Of a stretch of DNA of 64,000 bases, positions 52,620-62,103 are shown piece by piece. The DNA is from JAFASC01 sp034669505 (GTDB lineage Bacteria > Pseudomonadota > Alphaproteobacteria > Rhizobiales > Beijerinckiaceae). The position numbers and the translations under genes are program-made. The stretch spans positions 1 through 64,000 of the forward strand of contig JAXDNJ010000066.1 of NCBI GenBank assembly GCA_034669505.1, read 5' to 3'. The notes beneath the pieces are model-generated. The model made no database searches. It had not been told where the DNA came from and saw only the letters and a list, made by a program, of their open reading frames with translations. How positions within the stretch are numbered: the stretch's first letter is position 1; each line of letters begins with the position of its first letter.

Positions 52620-53645
52620 ATGGACATCTTCGCCAATCCGAACAATCCGGCGCCGCCCGGCGCGATCGTTTCCCCCGTCCGGACGGCGGACGACATCCTG
52701 TTGCGCGTCGTACGTTGGGTCCCGGACGGCGAGCCGCTCGGCACCGTGGCAATCTTCCAGGGCCGCACCGAATTTATCGAAAAATATTTCGAGGTGGCGG
52801 CCGAACTGCTTGCGCGCGGCTTCGTGGTCGTCGCGATGGATTGGCGCGGCCAGGGCCTGTCGGATCGGGATCTAAGGGAGGCACGCAAGGGGCATGTCGA
52901 CGATTTCGCCTTTTACGAGCGCGATCTCGACGCGTTGCACCAGCAAGTGCTGCAGTTCTTGTGTCCGCAACCGTGGTTCGCGCTCGGCCATTCCATGGGC
53001 GGCGCGATCTTGCTCGCGCAAGCCCGCGCCGGGCGCTCGCCCTTTGCGCGGATGGTCCTCTCGGCGCCGATGATCGACATTCACGGGCTGCGCTTCCCGC
53101 GGCTGGTCCGCGCGCTCGCCGAGGCTCTCGATATGATCGGCCTCGGCACCGCCTACGTACCGGGGGGGTCGCGGATCGGTGTGCAGGAGCGCGCCTCCGA
53201 AGGCAATGTGCTGACCTCCGATCCGGTGCGCTTCGCGCGCACCGCCGACATGCTCAAGGCCTTTCCGCAGCTCGGCCTCGGCGATCCAACAGTGGGCTGG
53301 CTCAATGCGGCCTTCCGCATGATGGACGAATTCGGCGACGCCGAATATCCGCGCCGGACATTCACGCCGACGCTCGTCCTTGGCGCGGGTGAGGATCGCG
53401 TCGTTTCAACGCTCGCACTCGAGCGGTTCGCGACGCGCCTCAAAGTCGGACGGTTGATCGTCATCCCCGACGCGCAGCACGAAATCCTGATGGAGCGCGA
53501 TCACATCCGCGCGCAATTCTGGGCAGCATTCGACGTCTTCATTCCCGGCGAGCACTTCTCCGTCGCGGCTCTCGAAGCAGCGTGGGAAGCGAGGAAGGCG
53601 CTACGTTCCCGCCGGGGCTGGTTCCGGCGCCGGCAAATGGCCTAG
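52620..53645 (+). CDS. Alpha/beta hydrolase, lysophospholipase-like
   Basis: A 341-residue alpha/beta hydrolase. FALGHSMGGAILLAQA is the nucleophile elbow with the Ser, LVLGAGEDRVVSTLA supplies the catalytic Asp and VIPDAQHEILMERD the His, as in PldB-type lysophospholipases (Hydrolase_4). VVVAMDWRGQGLSDR is the family oxyanion region. No signal peptide is visible. It follows the MarR gene by 30 bases and may be in the same transcript, but the connection is unclear. Confidence 0.85.
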   Translation: MDIFANPNNPAPPGAIVSPVRTADDILLRVVRWVPDGEPLGTVAIFQGRTEFIEKYFEVAAELLARGFVVVAMDWRGQGLSDRDLREARKGHVDDFAFYERDLDALHQQVLQFLCPQPWFALGHSMGGAILLAQARAGRSPFARMVLSAPMIDIHGLRFPRLVRALAEALDMIGLGTAYVPGGSRIGVQERASEGNVLTSDPVRFARTADMLKAFPQLGLGDPTVGWLNAAFRMMDEFGDAEYPRRTFTPTLVLGAGEDRVVSTLALERFATRLKVGRLIVIPDAQHEILMERDHIRAQFWAAFDVFIPGEHFSVAALEAAWEARKALRSRRGWFRRRQMA

Positions 53646-53743
53646 TCCTTCTGCGGACTTGCGGACTGTTGCACCGCGTTGACTTGGCGTAGACCCCCGA
53701 TTACCACGGGCGGCCACAGCGCCCCGGCGCTCAGGAGTTCTCG

Positions 53744-54493
53744 ATGAAAATCTTGGTCCCCGTCAAAAGGGTCATCGATTACAACGTAAAGGTTCGTGTG
53801 AAGAGCGACGGTTCGGGCGTCGAGCTTGCCAACGTGAAGATGTCGATGAACCCGTTCGACGAGATCGCCGTGGAAGAGGCACTGCGGCTCAGGGAAGCCG
53901 GCAAGGCAACCGAAATCATCGTCGTCTCGATCGGGCCGCAGCAATGCTCGGAGACGATCCGCACCGGCCTCGCGATGGGCGCCGACCGCGGCATTCTGGT
54001 GAAGACCGACGCGCCACCGGAGCCGCTCGCGGTTGCAAAAATTCTCAAAAGTATCGCGCAGGAGGAGCAGCCCGGCCTGATCATCATGGGCAAGCAGGCA
54101 ATCGATGACGATTGCAATCAGACCGGGCAGATGCTCGCCGCTTTGCTTGGTTGGGGCCAAGGCACGTTTGCCTCGAAGATCGTGATCGACGGGGAGAAGG
54201 TGGACGTGACGCGCGAGGTCGATGGCGGCCTGCAAACCGTCACGTTAAAAATGCCGGCAGTGGTGACGACCGACCTGCGCCTCAACGAGCCGCGTTATGC
54301 CTCGCTACCGAACATCATGAAGGCGAAGAAGAAACCGATCGCCGACAAGAGCCCGGCCGATTACGGTGTCGATGTCGCGCCCCGCCTGAAGGTTCTGAAA
54401 ACCGTCGAGCCGCCGGGCCGCAAGGCCGGCGTGAAGGTCGCCACTGTCCAAGAACTCGTCTCAAAGCTCAAGAATGAAGTCGGGGTGATCTGA
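53744..54493 (+). CDS. etfB: Electron-transfer flavoprotein beta subunit
   Basis: A 249-residue subunit. MKILVPVKRVIDYNVKVRVK, MNPFDEIAVEEALRLREAG, MGKQAIDDDCNQTGQMLAALL and LNEPRYASLPNIMKAKKK are the EtfB/FixA hallmarks. With EtfA it accepts electrons from acyl-CoA dehydrogenases such as GcdH at 4.3 kb and passes them to ETF-ubiquinone oxidoreductase. It overlaps etfA by one base (TGATG). Confidence 0.95.
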   Translation: MKILVPVKRVIDYNVKVRVKSDGSGVELANVKMSMNPFDEIAVEEALRLREAGKATEIIVVSIGPQQCSETIRTGLAMGADRGILVKTDAPPEPLAVAKILKSIAQEEQPGLIIMGKQAIDDDCNQTGQMLAALLGWGQGTFASKIVIDGEKVDVTREVDGGLQTVTLKMPAVVTTDLRLNEPRYASLPNIMKAKKKPIADKSPADYGVDVAPRLKVLKTVEPPGRKAGVKVATVQELVSKLKNEVGVI

Positions 54494-55437
54494 TGGCGAC
54501 GCTGGTTCTCGCCGAGGTCCACGGCACCAAGCTGAACGAGGCGACGGCAAAGGCGCTGACGGCGGCCGCCGAGATCGGCCAGCCCGTGCACATCCTCGTT
54601 GCCGGCGAGAACGTGAAGGGCGCTGCCGAAGAAGCCGCGAAACTCGCCGGGGTCGAGAAGGTCCACCTCGCCGACGGACCGCAATACGCGCATCAGCTCG
54701 CCGAGCCCGTCGCCGCGCTTTTGGTGAAGATGGCGGAGCACCATCCGGTTATCGTCGCGCCGGCGACAAGCGCGGCGAAGAACATCATGCCGCGCGTCGC
54801 CGCGCTGCTTGACGTCATGCAGATTTCCGAGATCAGCAAGGTGGTCTCGCCCGACACGTTCGAGCGTCCGATCTATGCCGGCAATGCCGTCCAGACGGTG
54901 CAGACTTCCGACGCCAAGAAAGTGATCACGGTGCGCACGTCCGCCTTCAAGGCGACGGGCGAAGGCGGCAGCGCGGCGATCGAGCCGATATCGCCCGCGG
55001 GCGACCCGGGCGTCTCCAGCTTCAAGGAAGAGAACCTCGCGAAATCCGACCGGCCGGAACTCGCGGCGGCCAAGATCATCATTTCCGGCGGTCGCGCGAT
55101 GCAGAACGCGGAGAATTTCAAGACCTATATCGAGCCGATTGCCGATCGCCTGGGCGCGGCGATGGGCGCCTCGCGCGCCGCGGTCGACGCGGGCTACGCG
55201 CCGAACGACTGGCAGGTCGGGCAGACCGGCAAGGTCGTCGCGCCGGACCTCTATGTGGCGGTCGGCATATCGGGCGCGATCCAGCACCTTGCGGGGATGA
55301 AGGACTCGAAGGTGATCGTCGCCATCAACAAGGACGAGGAGGCGCCGATCTTCCAGGTCGCCGATTACGGTCTCGTCGGCGATCTCTTCAAAGTGCTGCC
55401 GGAGCTCGACAAGGAACTGGAGAAGGCAGGCCGTTGA
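54493..55437 (+). CDS. etfA: Electron-transfer flavoprotein alpha subunit
   Basis: A 314-residue subunit with the FAD-binding C-terminal domain: VVSGGRAMQN-like region (here IISGGRAMQNAENFKTYIEP), SRAAVDAGYAPNDWQVGQTGKVVAPDLYVA, GISGAIQHLAGMKDSKVIVAINKD. It binds FAD and mediates transfer to the respiratory chain. It is coupled to etfB and followed by hbdA after about 70 bases, forming an etfBA-hbd arrangement common in this class. Confidence 0.95.
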   Translation: MATLVLAEVHGTKLNEATAKALTAAAEIGQPVHILVAGENVKGAAEEAAKLAGVEKVHLADGPQYAHQLAEPVAALLVKMAEHHPVIVAPATSAAKNIMPRVAALLDVMQISEISKVVSPDTFERPIYAGNAVQTVQTSDAKKVITVRTSAFKATGEGGSAAIEPISPAGDPGVSSFKEENLAKSDRPELAAAKIIISGGRAMQNAENFKTYIEPIADRLGAAMGASRAAVDAGYAPNDWQVGQTGKVVAPDLYVAVGISGAIQHLAGMKDSKVIVAINKDEEAPIFQVADYGLVGDLFKVLPELDKELEKAGR

Positions 55438-55506
55438 CGCCGCTCGCCTTTACCGCAGTGCAATGTTGCTTATGATGAGCGCTGTCGCAAAGGTTCAGGT
55501 AAGAGG

Positions 55507-56388
55507 ATGAGCGCCGAAATCCGCAAAGTGGGAGTGATCGGCGCGGGCCAGATGGGCAAGGGCATCGCCCAGGTCTGTGCGGTCGCTGGTCTCGACGTCA
55601 GCCTCAACGACGTTTCGGAAGAACGCATCAAGGAGGCCCTCGCGGATATCGATTCCTCGATGGCCCGTCAGATTGAACGCCATCGCCTCGACGATGGCGC
55701 CCGCGCCGCCGCGCTCCAGCGTATCCAGCCGGCACGCGATTACGCGGCGCTTGCAGATTGCGACATCGTCATAGAGGCGGCGACCGAGAACGAGGAGACC
55801 AAGCGCGCAATTTTTCGCGAGCTCTGCCCCACGCTAAAGCCGGAGGCGATGCTTGCCTCGAATACATCCTCGATCTCGATCACGCGGCTTGCCTCGATCA
55901 CGGATCGGCCGGAGCGCTTCATCGGCATTCATTTCATGAATCCCGTGCCGCGCATGCAGCTCGTCGAGCTGATCCGCGGTATCGCCACCGAAGACGCGAC
56001 CTACGAAGCCTCGCGCGATTTCTGCCTGAAACTCGGCAAGACGGTCACCGTCTCGGAAGATTTCCCCGCCTTCATCGTCAATCGCATTCTTTTGCCGATG
56101 ATCAACGAGGCGATCTACACGCTTTATGAGGGCGTCGGCTCGGTGGACTCGATCGATACAGCCATGAAGCTCGGCGCCAATCATCCGATGGGGCCATTAC
56201 AGCTCGCCGATTTCATCGGGCTCGATATTTGCCTGTCGGTCATGCAGGTGCTGCACGAGGGCCTCGCAGATTCGAAATACCGGCCGTGTCCGCTCCTGGT
56301 GAAGTACGTCGAAGCGGGCTGGCTTGGACGCAAGACAAAGCGCGGATTTTACGATTATCGCAGCGGAACGCCGATCCCGACGCGGTAA
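55507..56388 (+). CDS. hbdA: 3-hydroxybutyryl-CoA dehydrogenase
   Basis: A 293-residue NAD(P)-dependent dehydrogenase. VGVIGAGQMGKGIAQVCAVAGLDV is the nucleotide-binding fold, SNTSSISITRLAS and RFIGIHFMNPVPRMQLVELI carry the catalytic His and substrate contacts, and GPLQLADFIGLDICLSVM belongs to the C-terminal helical domain. It converts acetoacetyl-CoA to 3-hydroxybutyryl-CoA in butyrate-type metabolism or polyhydroxybutyrate turnover. GGTAAGAGG precedes the ATG at 55507. Confidence 0.93.
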   Translation: MSAEIRKVGVIGAGQMGKGIAQVCAVAGLDVSLNDVSEERIKEALADIDSSMARQIERHRLDDGARAAALQRIQPARDYAALADCDIVIEAATENEETKRAIFRELCPTLKPEAMLASNTSSISITRLASITDRPERFIGIHFMNPVPRMQLVELIRGIATEDATYEASRDFCLKLGKTVTVSEDFPAFIVNRILLPMINEAIYTLYEGVGSVDSIDTAMKLGANHPMGPLQLADFIGLDICLSVMQVLHEGLADSKYRPCPLLVKYVEAGWLGRKTKRGFYDYRSGTPIPTR

Positions 56389-56499
56389 TCTGTCCGGGGC
56401 TCGATCGAAGGACTGGGGGTTCACAAGCCCGTCACGAGCCCTGTAGAATACGCGGGCGGCAGATTCGAAGGGGCTTCACGACGGGAGGAGGTGCCCGGG

Positions 56500-57069
56500 T
56501 TGACGATTCATGTTCATCCACTCGTGTCGCCCGAGGCCTGCCCGGCGCTCGTTCTCAATGCGGATTTCCGGCCGCTGAGTTATTATCCACTGTCGCTGTG
56601 GTCGTGGCAGGATGCGATCAAGGCCGTGTTCCTCGACCGGGTGAACATCGTCTCGAATTACGAGCGCATCGTGCGCAGCCCGAGCTTCGAGATGGCGCTG
56701 CCCTCGGTCGTGTCGCTGAAGAACTACGTCAAGCCGTCGCGCCATCCCGCCTTCACCCGGTTCAACGTGTTCCTGCGCGATCGCTTCACCTGCCAGTATT
56801 GCGGCGATCGGGATGAGCTGACGTTCGACCATGTCGTGCCGCGCTCGAAAGGCGGCACCACGACCTGGGAGAACGTGGTCGCGGCTTGTTCCGGCTGCAA
56901 TCTCCGGAAGGGCGATCGCCTGACGCGCCAGGCGCATATGTGGCCGGCGCGCATGCCGTATCAGCCGACCGTGCACGATCTGCATCAGAACGGGCGGCTG
57001 TTTCCGCCGAACTATCTGCACGAAAGCTGGATGGATTATCTCTACTGGGATTCCGTGCTCGAGCCGTGA
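56500..57069 (+). CDS. HNH endonuclease family protein
   Basis: About 189 residues. The HNH motif is clear: RFTCQYCGDRDELTFDHVVP (two of the zinc Cys and the first His), then GGTTTWENVVAACSGCNLRKG (Asn and second Cys pair). The start is an unusual TTG at 56500, because a perfect AGGAGGT (56486-56492) lies seven bases ahead of it; a GTG at 56491 overlaps that ribosome site. This conserved HNH protein occurs singly in many alphaproteobacteria and is not tied to a restriction system here. Its biological role is unknown. Confidence 0.85.
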   Translation: MTIHVHPLVSPEACPALVLNADFRPLSYYPLSLWSWQDAIKAVFLDRVNIVSNYERIVRSPSFEMALPSVVSLKNYVKPSRHPAFTRFNVFLRDRFTCQYCGDRDELTFDHVVPRSKGGTTTWENVVAACSGCNLRKGDRLTRQAHMWPARMPYQPTVHDLHQNGRLFPPNYLHESWMDYLYWDSVLEP

Positions 57070-57175
57070 TCCTCGGCCGTCAGGACCGGGTTCCGCCGGA
57101 TCATCCACGTCATCATGGTACTGCAGACTGGAAACGGATGGCCGGAACAAGTCCGGTTATGACGCGGTGTTGCGC

Positions 57176-58000
57176 ATGAAAGTCTCGCTCATCCAGATGA
57201 ATTCGATCAATGACAAGGCGGCCAACCTCGCCGCCGCGCGCGAATTGATCGAGAAAGCCGTTGCCGAGGAGAAGCCTGACTGGATTTGCCTGCCGGAAGT
57301 GTTCGACTTCATGGGCGGCTCGCGGCGCGACAAGTTTGAAGCGGCGGAAGCTATCCCAGGTGGACCTGCTTATTCGATGTGTCAGGAAGTAGCTGCGAAG
57401 CACCGTGTGTTCATCCACGCCGGCTCTATTTTGGAGAAGGGCGACAGCGACGGCCGCATCCACAACACGACGGTCGTCTTCGATCGCGACGGCCGCGAGA
57501 TCGCGCGCTATCGCAAAATCCATATGTTCGACATCACCACGCCCGATGGCGTGAGTTATCGCGAAAGCGCCGCCTTCGCGCCGGGGGACACGATCGCGAC
57601 ATACGAATGCGAGGGCGTCACCGTCGGCTGCGCGATTTGCTACGACCTGCGCTTTCCCGATCTTTTCCAGGCGCTGGCGGAAAAAGGCGCCGAGATGATC
57701 GCGCTGCCATCAGCCTTCACGATGCAGACCGGCAAGGATCACTGGGAAGTGCTTTGCCGCGCGCGGGCGATCGAGACGGAAACCTACTTCCTCGCCGCGG
57801 CGCAGACCGGCTCGCACATGGCCGGCAACGAAGTGCGCCAGACCTACGGCCACTCGATGGTGATCGATCCCTGGGGTCACGTCGTCGCCAAGGCTTCCGA
57901 CGGGGTCGGCACGGTGACGACGCGCATCGATCCCTCGCGCGTCGCCAAAGTGCGCGCGCAGATCCCCGTCGCGCAGCACAAGGTCAAAATTCCGCGCTGA
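57176..58000 (+). CDS. Carbon-nitrogen hydrolase (Nit/omega-amidase-like)
   Basis: A 274-residue nitrilase-superfamily enzyme. The catalytic triad is visible: Glu in WICLPEVFDF, Lys in RYRKIHMFD and Cys in VGCAICYDLRFPDL. The closest pattern is the Nit1/Nit2 branch, which hydrolyses deaminated glutathione or omega-amides. ATG 57176 gives the usual MKVSLIQMNS start; GTG 57167 is an alternative. It follows the HNH gene by about 100 bases, and the neighbours do not point to a pathway. Confidence 0.9.
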   Translation: MKVSLIQMNSINDKAANLAAARELIEKAVAEEKPDWICLPEVFDFMGGSRRDKFEAAEAIPGGPAYSMCQEVAAKHRVFIHAGSILEKGDSDGRIHNTTVVFDRDGREIARYRKIHMFDITTPDGVSYRESAAFAPGDTIATYECEGVTVGCAICYDLRFPDLFQALAEKGAEMIALPSAFTMQTGKDHWEVLCRARAIETETYFLAAAQTGSHMAGNEVRQTYGHSMVIDPWGHVVAKASDGVGTVTTRIDPSRVAKVRAQIPVAQHKVKIPR

Positions 58001-58004
58001 AACC

Positions 58005-58289
58005 CTAGCGAACGCGCGGGTTGCCCGGACCTTCCGGATAATTCGGCGAGGCGCCCTGGTTCATGCGCCCGCGCGTGCCGGAGAGCCAGGGATCGGGCTG
58101 ACCCGTCGCGCGATAATAGGGCCGCGGCTCCGCTGATGCCGGCGGATAGTAATATTGGTAATACGGAACGGGGGGCCCGACGACGAGCGGCGGCGGCTCG
58201 CCATAATAGTATTGGGCCGCAGCTGGCAGTGCTGGGGCCACACTCATTGCGATGAGCGCGGTAAAGCCGATTGTGCTCGATCTGCGCAT
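58005..58289 (-). CDS. Small secreted Pro/Tyr-rich protein of unknown function
   Basis: A 94-residue protein with a clear signal peptide (STIGFTALIAMSVAPALPAAAQ) and a mature part rich in Tyr and Pro (QYYYGEPPPLVVGPP, PYYQYYYPPASAEPRPYY). AAGGACAACAG precedes the ATG at 58289. Such small Tyr/Pro-rich exported proteins are common in Hyphomicrobiales and have no known role; it may sit in the outer layer of the envelope. It is convergent with the nitrilase-like gene and upstream of no obvious operon. Confidence 0.7.
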   Translation of the reverse strand: MRRSSTIGFTALIAMSVAPALPAAAQYYYGEPPPLVVGPPVPYYQYYYPPASAEPRPYYRATGQPDPWLSGTRGRMNQGASPNYPEGPGNPRVR

Positions 58290-58383
58290 TCTGTTGTCCT
58301 TGACACCGGTGGACGCGGACTTGATCTAACGCGGCGGGCCCATCTTTCCACCAGTACGATGCGCGATGGTTAAGCGCGCCCGC

Positions 58384-60669
58384 TTACCCGCCGACATTGA
58401 AGGCGGCGAGCGCCGCCATGTTGACGATTTCCGAATCCTTGGCACCGAGCTGAACGATCTGCACGGGCTTATCCAAGCCGACGATCAGCGGACCGAGCAC
58501 GGTCGCGCCGCCAAGTTCCTGCAGCATCTTGGTCGAGATCGACGCGGAGTGGAATGCCGGCATGACCAGCACGTTCGCCGTGTCGGTAAGCCGGCAGAAC
58601 GGATAGACCGCCATCAGCTCCTTGTTGAGCGCGATATCGGCACCCATCTCGCCGTCGTATTCGAAATCGACCCGCTTCGAATCGAGAATTTTCACCGCCT
58701 CGTGAACGCGCGCGGTGCGCTCGCCCGGCGGATGGCCGAAGGTCGAGAAGGCCAGCATCGCGACGCGGGGCTCGTAGCCGAGCCTGCGTGCCACGCCTGC
58801 AGCTTCGATCGCGATCTCGGCGATATCGTGTGCATCCGGCATTTCGGTGATCGCGGTGTCGGCGACAACGACCGGCTTGCCGCGCGAGAGAACGAGCGAG
58901 ACGCCGATGACGCGATGCCCCGGTTTTGGATCGACCACTCGCCGCACCTCTTCCAGCGCGATCGAGAAATTGCGGGTGACGCCGGTGACCAGCGCATCGG
59001 CGTCGCCTTGCGCGACCATCGCGGCGGCAAACGTATTGCGGTCCTGATTGATCAGCCGTTGGCAATCGCGGAACAAAAAACCCTGACGCTGTAGCCGTTC
59101 ATAAAGGAACTGTGCGTAGACGGCGTTGCGATGCGACAGGCGCGCATTGTGAATCTCAAGATTCTTATCCTCGATGTCGAGCCCGATTTGGAACGCAGTC
59201 CGTTTGATGCGCTCCTCGCGGCCGACGAGAATGGCGCGGCCAAGCCCTTGATTGACGAACGACGTGGCGGCGCGGATCACCTGCTCTTCCTCGCCTTCGG
59301 CGAAGACGACGCGCTTCGGATAGCGCCTTACGCGCTCGATGATCGTCATCAGTGCGCCGGCGACAGGGTCGCGGCGCGCCGAGAGATGCGCGCCGTATTC
59401 CTTCATGTCGACGATGGGTTTGCGGGCGACGCCGCTCTCCATCGCCGCCTTGGCGACAGCCGCCGGGACGACGGATATGAGCCGCGGATCGAACGGCGCA
59501 GGGATGAGATATTCGCGGCCGAACCGCGGGCGCGCGCCCTGATAAGCGGCCGCAACATCGTCCGGCACGTCCTCGCGCGCGAGTTCGGCCAACGCATTCG
59601 CCGCGGCAACCTTCATCTCCATGTTGATCGTCGTTGCGCGTACGTCGAGCGCGCCGCGGAAAATGTAGGGAAACCCAAGCACATTGTTGATCTGGTTCGG
59701 ATAGTCGGAGCGCCCGGTTGCGACGATCGCATCGTCGCGCACCGCATGCGCTTCTTCCGGCGTGATCTCCGGATCGGGATTGGCCATGGCGAAGATGATC
59801 GGGTTCGGCGCCATCGATTTCACCATCTCCGACGTCAGCGCGCCTTTCGCCGAGAGGCCGAAGAAAATATCCGCGCCGGCCATCGCATCGCCAAGAGAGC
59901 GCTTGTCGGTCTCGACCGCATGCGCACTCTTCCACTGGTTCATGCCGCTCGTGCGGCCGCGATAAACCACGCCCTTCGTGTCGCAGAGCAGGATGTTTTC
60001 CGGCGTGAAGCCCATGAATTTCAAGAGATCGAGGCAGGCGATGCCCGCCGCCCCGGCGCCGTTGCAGACGAGCCGCGTCGTCTTGACGTCGCGCTCGGTC
60101 AGTTTCATCGCGTTGATCATCCCGGCAATGGCGATGATCGCGGTGCCGTGCTGGTCGTCATGAAAAACGGGGATGTCCATCAATTCGCGCAAGCGCTCTT
60201 CGATGATGAAACACTCCGGCGCCTTGATATCTTCGAGATTGATGCCGCCGAATGTCGGCCCGAGGAATTTCACCGCATCGACGAATTGCTGCGGGTCCTC
60301 GGTTCCGACTTCGAGATCGATCGAATCGATGTCGGCGAAGCGCTTGAACAGGACGGCCTTGCCTTCCATGACGGGCTTCGCCGCGAGCGCGCCGAGATTG
60401 CCGAGGCCCAAGATCGCCGTGCCGTTGGTGATGACGGCGACCATGTTGCCTTTGACCGTGTAATCGTAAGCGCGCGACGGATCCTCGGCGATCGCCAGCA
60501 CCGGCACGGCGACGCCCGGCGAATAAGCAAGCGACAGATCGCGCTGCGTCGCCATCGGCTTCGTCGCCTGGATGGCGAGCTTGCCCGGCCGGCCTTGGGC
60601 GTGGAATTGCAGCGCCTCCTGGTCGGTGAAGGTCGGGCGCTTCGGACGACTTTGGGCTTCCTCGGCCAT
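58384..60669 (-). CDS. maeB: NADP-dependent malic enzyme with phosphotransacetylase-like domain
   Basis: A 761-residue two-domain enzyme. The N-terminal malic enzyme half shows the substrate/Mg site (ALQFHAQGRPGKLAIQATKP, then AYSPGVAVPVLAI) and NAD(P) binding (VCNGAGAAGIACLDLLK). The C-terminal half resembles phosphotransacetylase (RVVFAEGEEEQVIRAA, GKPVVVADTAITEMPDA, LVMPAFHSASISTKML) and is regulatory in the MaeB type. It decarboxylates malate to pyruvate, producing NADPH. The length is normal for the family. Confidence 0.93.
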   Translation of the reverse strand: MAEEAQSRPKRPTFTDQEALQFHAQGRPGKLAIQATKPMATQRDLSLAYSPGVAVPVLAIAEDPSRAYDYTVKGNMVAVITNGTAILGLGNLGALAAKPVMEGKAVLFKRFADIDSIDLEVGTEDPQQFVDAVKFLGPTFGGINLEDIKAPECFIIEERLRELMDIPVFHDDQHGTAIIAIAGMINAMKLTERDVKTTRLVCNGAGAAGIACLDLLKFMGFTPENILLCDTKGVVYRGRTSGMNQWKSAHAVETDKRSLGDAMAGADIFFGLSAKGALTSEMVKSMAPNPIIFAMANPDPEITPEEAHAVRDDAIVATGRSDYPNQINNVLGFPYIFRGALDVRATTINMEMKVAAANALAELAREDVPDDVAAAYQGARPRFGREYLIPAPFDPRLISVVPAAVAKAAMESGVARKPIVDMKEYGAHLSARRDPVAGALMTIIERVRRYPKRVVFAEGEEEQVIRAATSFVNQGLGRAILVGREERIKRTAFQIGLDIEDKNLEIHNARLSHRNAVYAQFLYERLQRQGFLFRDCQRLINQDRNTFAAAMVAQGDADALVTGVTRNFSIALEEVRRVVDPKPGHRVIGVSLVLSRGKPVVVADTAITEMPDAHDIAEIAIEAAGVARRLGYEPRVAMLAFSTFGHPPGERTARVHEAVKILDSKRVDFEYDGEMGADIALNKELMAVYPFCRLTDTANVLVMPAFHSASISTKMLQELGGATVLGPLIVGLDKPVQIVQLGAKDSEIVNMAALAAFNVGG

Positions 60670-60708
60670 TTCTTCTCTTGGCTTCCGCGGCTGACAAGGG
60701 GCGGGACC

Positions 60709-61026
60709 TTAGCCACGCGAGCGGAAATCACAAGGCGAAATGGCCGGCAGGCACCGGCCAGAAAGGCCAAACGGCGCCCTCAGTTTGGCCGGCAAGCATC
60801 TAATGCGTGACGCCGGTCTTTGCGCCTTGGGCGCAGGAAGCCGAGCGCGCCGTCTTACCCCAACGTCCGGCGGGACCTTACAATTGTCGGCGCGCTGCTC
60901 GTCGCTGGCTTTGTCACCGAGCCGCTCCTTGCCGGTCTTCACGGCGGATTGGGCGGAGTCCGCGGCGGATAATCCGATTGCGAGAGCAAGCGCGGCGCAC
61001 GCCAGTCCCGCCGGGCGAAGTCTCAT
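60709..61026 (-). CDS. Small exported protein, possibly frameshifted
   Basis: An exported small protein begins at ATG 61026: LRPAGLACAALALAIGLSAADS is a signal peptide and KERLGDKASDEQRADNCKVPP is the mature start, a recognised style of rhizobial secreted protein. The printed frame continues as RRRARLPAPKAQRP to 60709, which is unusual. One base off, the same DNA would read WGKTARSASCAQGAKTGVTH and stop at about 60800, a more natural ending. A frameshift or sequencing error is therefore suspected. Function unknown. Confidence 0.45.
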   Translation of the reverse strand: MRLRPAGLACAALALAIGLSAADSAQSAVKTGKERLGDKASDEQRADNCKVPPDVGVRRRARLPAPKAQRPASRIRCLPAKLRAPFGLSGRCLPAISPCDFRSRG

Positions 61027-61173
61027 GAAAGCTCCTGAGCCAGATACCCTCGCGCCTGTACACCCGACGGGAACATTGTGCACTCCGTCTCTTGCTTTCG
61101 AATTCCGGGCTGACCCTATACGAGCTACACTCTTCCAGCTCCCGCTTGCTTCCCGCTGGCTCCGCCGCACCCC

Positions 61174-62103
61174 ATGCGCAGATTGGTCCTCATCTTTTAT
61201 GACGCCTTCCTCCGCTTTGCGGAGGATGACGGCTGGGCGATCTCCAGCCACATCGCCCTGACGATCCTGACCTCGCTCTTCCCGTTCCTGATTTTCGTCA
61301 CCGCGCTTGCCGGCTTCTTCGGGAGTGCGGGACTTGCCGACGAAGCAGCGCGGCTGATCTTCGACGCGATGCCCTCCGGGGTCGCCGGACCGCTCGCGAC
61401 GGAAGTGCATAACGTACTGACCCACTCGCGCGCCGGACTGCTGACGGTGGGCGCGGTGCTCGCGATCTATTTCGCTTCGAGCGGCATCGAAGCGCTCCGC
61501 GTGGGGCTGAACCGCGCCTATGACATGCGCGATCCGCGGCCTTGGTATGTTTTGCGCGCAGAGTCGATCTTGTACGTTCTGCTCGGCGCCATCGGCCTTT
61601 TGGCCCTCTCGATCTTCATCGTCCTCGCACCGCTAATGTGGCGCATCATCGTGAGGATTGCGCCGGACCTGCAGGACATCGAACCGTTGTTCACCTTCGG
61701 CCGCTATGGCATTGCGATTGTCGTTCTCTTCGCCGATCTCGTGATCCTGCATAAGCTGCTGGCCGCCGGCCGACGCAAGTTCAAAGAAATCTGGCCGGGC
61801 GTTTTTCTGACGATGGGTATGTGGCTCGTCTTCGGCATGGCTTTTGGGAGCTACCTCACCGAATTTACCCGAAACTATGTATCGACGTATGCGGGCCTCG
61901 CATCGGTCATGATCGCGGTCGTCTTTCTCTACACGATCGGCGCTATTTTCATTTATGGCGGCGAGCTCAATGCGGCGATGATGCGCGCCCGTGCCGCGCG
62001 CGGCAGCGGCGAACGCGCGCCGAAGGGGATCACGCCGACGGCTGCGGAAGCAGCTGCAGCTGCGGCAGCAGCTGAGGCGAGCAGGTCGCAAAAAGCCTCG
62101 TGA
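61174..62103 (+). CDS. YihY/BrkB-family inner-membrane protein
   Basis: A 309-residue membrane protein with six hydrophobic segments. LRFAEDDGWAISSHIALTIL begins the family, FPFLIFVTALAGFFGS and KFKEIWPGVFLTMGMWLVFG are conserved loops and helices, and SVMIAVVFLYTIGAIFIYGGELNA is the hallmark YihY end. The C-terminal tail is Ala-rich (EAAAAAAAAEA). The family was once called ribonuclease BN but is now regarded as a membrane protein of unknown function. It abuts the dehydratase gene head to tail with one base between them. Confidence 0.9.
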   Translation: MRRLVLIFYDAFLRFAEDDGWAISSHIALTILTSLFPFLIFVTALAGFFGSAGLADEAARLIFDAMPSGVAGPLATEVHNVLTHSRAGLLTVGAVLAIYFASSGIEALRVGLNRAYDMRDPRPWYVLRAESILYVLLGAIGLLALSIFIVLAPLMWRIIVRIAPDLQDIEPLFTFGRYGIAIVVLFADLVILHKLLAAGRRKFKEIWPGVFLTMGMWLVFGMAFGSYLTEFTRNYVSTYAGLASVMIAVVFLYTIGAIFIYGGELNAAMMRARAARGSGERAPKGITPTAAEAAAAAAAAEASRSQKAS

